The notes under the pieces were generated by a model. That model saw only the letters and a program-made list of their open reading frames with translations. It was not told where the DNA came from and ran no database searches. Shown piece after piece: positions 60,241-64,000 of a DNA stretch of 64,000 bases. Position numbers and translations under genes: made by a program. Origin of the DNA: Chrysomallon squamiferum (lineage: Eukaryota; Mollusca; Gastropoda; Neomphalida; Peltospiridae). Position 1 is the stretch's first letter; every line of letters begins with the position of its first letter. Location of the stretch: assembly GCA_012295275.1 (NCBI GenBank), contig CM022667.1, positions 19,711,910 through 19,775,909 of the forward strand. Direction: 5' to 3'.

Positions 60241-63068
60241 TCAGCATGCACTGCTTCTCAACCTCATTCTGCCTGTGTCTGCAACTTTCAGAGCCTTCAT
60301 GTTCTGCTTCTTCTTCGCCTTCCACTCCTCGAATGATATTTGACGAGGCGCTCGTCGTTTTAACTTTTCTTCCTCAATTTTGTTTAATTCTTCCATGCTG
60401 GCCTGCAAAATTTCTTTCATCAGTTGTTTTCGCTGTTCCGTGTGCTCCATCCATTCGTCGTACGAAATGGCCATAGTTAATAGCTGTTGTCTCTTTTTTT
60501 CCAGTTTCTCTTTCTTAAGTCTGATATCCTCTTTCGTTTCTCTGTCTTTCTCCTGATTCCGGTATTTCTTGCACCATTCTTTATAAGCCTTTGCATAATT
60601 ACTTGCATCTACGTCCTCCGTTGTGTTTTGCAATGCAATGTCTGTTGTGATTAACCCCTTCACTGGCCTGTTTTTCATTCGATAAAGATCTTTTACTGTA
60701 ACGTGGTCCGAACCACGCCTAGCTCTCTCCCTCTGGCGCTTCATCCATTCAGCAAACGCTTTTGCGTTTCTTTCTTCTCTTTCACTGTCGCTGTCGTCAG
60801 AATCGGATTCTTCACTCCCTTGTCTTTCTTCTCTGCGTTTTCTTTGCAGCCACTCATCGAACGTTTCTTTCCTTCTGTTTGGAAACAAATCCCTTTCAAA
60901 CTTCTTCTGGGTTTCCGCTAATATCAATCTCCGTTTCTTTGTTTTCCACGACTCGTTTCTGCTCTGTCTTGACAGAAGCAGCTTACTTCCAGGAGGACGT
61001 GGTTTTAGCTGTGAATGCTGCTGAAAGTCCGGCGCAGTTTGCACACTCCTCTCATCACAGCTGCTCCCGACAGACGAGTCCTTACCCAAGTCCGGAACAG
61101 ACACGAACGACACGTGACTTTCACGTTCACTCTGGCCAAGATGACTCTTAACACTGTCACCGCAACAGGTTGAAGTTTCCACCGAACTATTGTTTTCTTC
61201 GTTCCTCTTCTTGAGAATGGACTGATGTGACTGCCGAAAAGCCTTTCTGCCAGGTTCCTGTCTGTTAATTGCACAAGTGATAAGACGCGTTCCTGTATCT
61301 CCCCAGCTGATGACTGGCTTTCCAGGGTTGACGTCGACTTTAACCAGGTCGGAGAGCCATATCGAACAGACACTACAGATGAAGTAGCAGCACTCGCCAG
61401 TCGAAATCTGCACGCGCTGGCTGCTCGAGTGTTGCTGTTGTCTGTGTCCCACATGAAAAACTCGTTAGACGAGCGTGGACACAGCTTCGGTTCACTGGGA
61501 GGGATCGCGTGTGACTGTTTTCTAACCGAGGTCTTCTCACTACCCTGATGAGATGGAGGAGTGGTTGGAGGTCGTGGAGACGTTGTAGGTCTTGAAGATG
61601 CCGTAGGTCGTGGAGATGTTGTAGGTCTTGTAGATGCCGTAATTCGTGGAGATGTTGTAGGTCTTGAAGTTGAAGGTCTTGAAGATGCTGTAGGTCGTGG
61701 AGACGTTGTAGGTCTTGACGTTGAAGGTCTTGAAGAGGTTGTAGATCGTGCAGTTCCAGGTCTTGAAGAGGCTGGCGGATGTGGTTCGTAAGAAAGGTTT
61801 GTTTTTCTAAACCCTGCTGAAAGCGTCTGCGTGTTTTTGGCAAACCTGTTAGGAAGAGACACACTGAACTGGAATGTTCTTATTTTTCTGACACAATTTT
61901 TGGAGAAACTTTTCCTAGCTACGTCCATGGGTGTGTCCCCATTTGAATTCTTGCACGAAAGGATAGCACCATGTTGAACAAGTATGTCCACAACCCGTTC
62001 TCGGTCTCTGCAACAGGCTGCATGTAACACAGAGTTGTTGTAGCCAGTTTTCCCATTGACACCGACACCTGCAAATAACGAAGTGACTGCTTAGTAACAA
62101 ATTAATTATACTGATACTGCACTTAAACTGATATCTGTAGCCGTTACGCTGTTGTTCTTTATTACATCATTTGAACGGCATCCAGCTGGTAATGTAATAA
62201 ACTATAACACTCAAACGATGTATGACGTATCTAATGCATTCGTAACCTTTAATATTAAATATTAAAATAAAATATAAATAATAATAATAATTTTTAGCAA
62301 AAAGGTACTTTGCTTTGAACGACAGGAATGGCTAAAAGAAAGCAAAAACTGTGAGTTTCAGTGGGAGAGGTGGTGCCATATTTAATTTTGAAACTTTACT
62401 GCTAAGAATTAGTGTAGAAAAAATCCATTCCTGCTAGAAAAAAAGTAACTTGTCGCGACCGTGTGAAAAACTGGCCTGTTTTTCCATTCCTGCTAGTTTC
62501 ATCCAAAAAACTCTTTCTCTATAACCCTACGTAACTATTTGCAGAAAAATCATCTTTTAAAAAAATACCAAAGAATTTCATCGATCGTATCCAGATAAGC
62601 ACCTGTCCTGATAAACGACTTACCTGTGTTAATGAGCATCTCGCACATTTTAACCAGACCAGAGAAACTGGCAAGAAACAGTGCCACGAAGCCCCTTTCC
62701 TGTATGACGTCTTCAGCTTTCGTCTGCTCTTCGTCCGTAGACATGCGTCTCCCGTTTTTAAACGACACTCCGCCGTTCTCGTACACCTCTTCCACGTTTC
62801 CCTGAAGAACCCAGTGGAACAGGTCCGTCCAGCTGTCGTAGAGTTTCGCTCTGAGAATGAAACCGTCCCAGACGTTCTGGTCGAGCACGAGCTGATGCTC
62901 GTCGTGCAGGAGCTGCGCGTCTGGTGACGTCAGCCGGTAGATGTGCGCGGGCATGCCCGTCACGAGCTCCAGACGTCCTCGCACCTCGCGCACAGAGACG
63001 CCGGAGTTGAGGTGCCGCACGGAGCACACGTTGTCTGTTGGCAGGATAATGAACAAGGTGAAGGTCAT
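60241..63068 (-). CDS. ANKRD60-like: Ubiquitin-like/ankyrin protein related to ANKRD60 with a long C-terminal E-W motif coiled-coil region
   Basis: Exons on the minus strand: 63068-62624 and 62068-60241. Exon 1 encodes a ubiquitin-like domain (SVREVRGRLELVTGMPAHIY) and the first ankyrin segment (GFVALFLASFSGLVKMCEML); exon 2 continues with ankyrins (LHAACCRDRERVVDILVQHG, NGDTPMDVA). This order is that of ANKRD60, with ANKUB1 as a more distant alternative. A Ser/Thr-Arg-Pro repeat follows, then a charged region with five F/Y-x-E-W motifs and predicted helices resembling those in axonemal or microtubule proteins such as CCDC34, CCDC181 and MAP9. Vertebrate ANKRD60 lacks this extension. The frame changes once near 61,339-61,341; one missing base gives 757 residues, so either a sequence error or a tiny intron is involved. 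Exon 1 is markedly GC-rich. Function is unknown; a ciliary role is a guess. Confidence 0.75.
61555..61790 (-). repeat. Coding minisatellite giving a Ser/Thr-Arg-Pro repeat
   Basis: Units of 15-24 bases, with the core AGACCTACAACGTCTCCACG on the minus strand, are repeated about ten times and encode SRPTTSPRPTAS-type peptide. The frame stays open through all units. The opposite-strand frame (Gly/Val/Asp-rich) is a shadow. Confidence 0.85.
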
Positions 63069-63420
63069 TGCGACTGAAATCTCGCCGCTTCTGTCAGTGG
63101 TCGTTTGACTTTCGACTTCTCACGTTTTTATTCTATTTAGAAAAAATATATATAAATAAAAATAAATAAATAAATAAATAAAAGAAGAAAGAAATTTAAG
63201 AAATGATTTAAAATAATACTACAGAATAATGCCAGTAACAGTAAAAAAAAAAAAAAAAAAATACAATGATTAAACTAATCATTAAAATATAATTTTTATT
63301 GTATTGGTTTGAACTCTGAAAGGCGTTTAGAATATTAAACATGTTTTAGTCGAACAACCAAATATTTTGCATTTTAAGGGTGGGAATCCCGTAAATTTAT
63401 CACTCTATTTAATTTTTCCT

Positions 63421-63453
<33 letters not shown>

Positions 63454-64000
63454 GGAAATTGTAAGACTTGGTTTATATATTTTATTTATATTTTTAACTG
63501 TTAATCGATTTCCGTAAATAAAAAAGCAAATAACAGAACAATCAATTACTTATTGATTAAAAAAAGTACTAACGATAAATTAATTTATTATTCTGAAGTC
63601 GTTATGGCCATGGTGCCTTGAAGCCAAGGAAACGCTATTGTTTTCTTAATCCACAAAGGAAGAGACATTGTTAACATCTCTTCTCAGGATGATGTTTAGA
63701 AGATAGGAAAAAAACCTATTAACTTCTTAACATCTAACGTGAGCTGGCTAAGTGGAAAATTCAACAGGCTGAACCTCTGTTTTAATTTAGACGTTGTAAT
63801 TAAGCTGTGTGACATACAACAAGACTGGTAGATATATGGGGAGGTGTCGTAGTGTCGACATTCTTAACAGAAATTATTATCTGCTATTATAAACTCTGTA
63901 TCTAACTATCTAACTATTCGTGGATCACGTAGCAATGAGAATATTCTTGAACTCCTAACACAGTGCACGACTGTTCCAAACCATATCGTTTCTAAATACA
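63069..64000. other. Upstream region of the ANKRD60-like gene
   Basis: AT-rich sequence with A and T homopolymers (63,244-63,261; 63,424-63,448) and AAAT repeats. The promoter of the minus-strand gene must be here. No other gene recognised. Confidence 0.5.

Larger units (their letters stand above)
51375..61324. repeat. Tandem segmental duplication, copy B (about 10.0 kb)
   Basis: Direct repeat of copy A. Its right edge runs into the unique 5' half of the ANKRD60-like gene, so copy B carries that gene whole, whereas its left edge holds an orphan METTL3 last intron and exon. Alignment by eye was made at both ends and through all the gene segments. Confidence 0.95.

Noticed and set aside
61005-61320. 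C-terminal part of the upstream frame of the ANKRD60-like gene past the frame change
   Set aside because: Copy A and codon pattern support the other frame, which continues into the long E-W motif tail; this one ends in an unstructured basic stretch.
61373-61864. Leu-Gln-Asp repeat frame, minus strand, and Gly/Val-rich frame on the plus strand at 61,561-61,791
   Set aside because: Shadow translations of the coding minisatellite in other frames.
62758-63027. Arg/Ala-rich frame opposite in phase to the ubiquitin-like exon
   Set aside because: Out-of-frame shadow of a GC-rich exon.

Overview
The window is nuclear DNA from an animal: AT-rich, with genes split into many short exons by GT-AG introns of a few hundred bases to a few kilobases, dense microsatellites, and conserved metazoan genes. 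Gene content and intron size suggest a lophotrochozoan, most likely a mollusc; this is an inference and was not tested.

Layout. (1) 1-10,670, minus: N-terminal part of an ANKRD11/ANKRD12-type ankyrin co-regulator; the rest lies beyond the left edge. (2) 10,670-10,880: probable bidirectional promoter, head to head with (3) SPG7/paraplegin, plus, 11,862-21,958, a mitochondrial m-AAA protease in 19 coding exons. (4) About 24,988-26,640, minus: a broken MULE-family transposase. (5) WRNIP1, plus, 27,780-32,237, a AAA+ replication/repair ATPase in 8 exons. (6) METTL3, plus, 34,054-41,685, the m6A RNA methyltransferase, 16 exons. (7) A tandem segmental duplication of about 10.1 kb covers the right third (copy A 41,218-51,363; copy B 51,375-61,324). 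Each unit carries the METTL3 terminal exon region, a minus-strand EXD1-like gene and the 3' part of a minus-strand gene with ANKRD60-like N-terminal domains. Only copy B joins the unique 5' end of that gene (to 63,068).

Main points of interest. The duplicated units differ by only about 1-2% in sampled noncoding DNA and in the ANKRD60-like exons, yet the EXD1-like exons differ far more. One exon is about 30% different at the base level, with the excess starting exactly at its splice acceptor. Almost every countable change in the other exons alters an amino acid. This inverted pattern (introns conserved, exons divergent) points to diversifying selection or exon-limited conversion in a gene whose mouse relative acts in the piRNA pathway. 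The duplication junction holds a 15-bp tract copied from about 570 bp inside the flanking gene, a sign of replication template switching. METTL3 has gained a second, protein-identical terminal exon 10 kb downstream. Several conserved genes carry single-base frameshifts in short homopolymers (SPG7 Walker A, the ANKRD11-like ankyrin exon, the ANKRD60-like gene); these are probably sequence errors but should be checked.

Exon boundaries were read by eye from splice consensus, reading phase and protein conservation; summed exon lengths close in frame for WRNIP1 and METTL3, and for SPG7 once one missing base is allowed.
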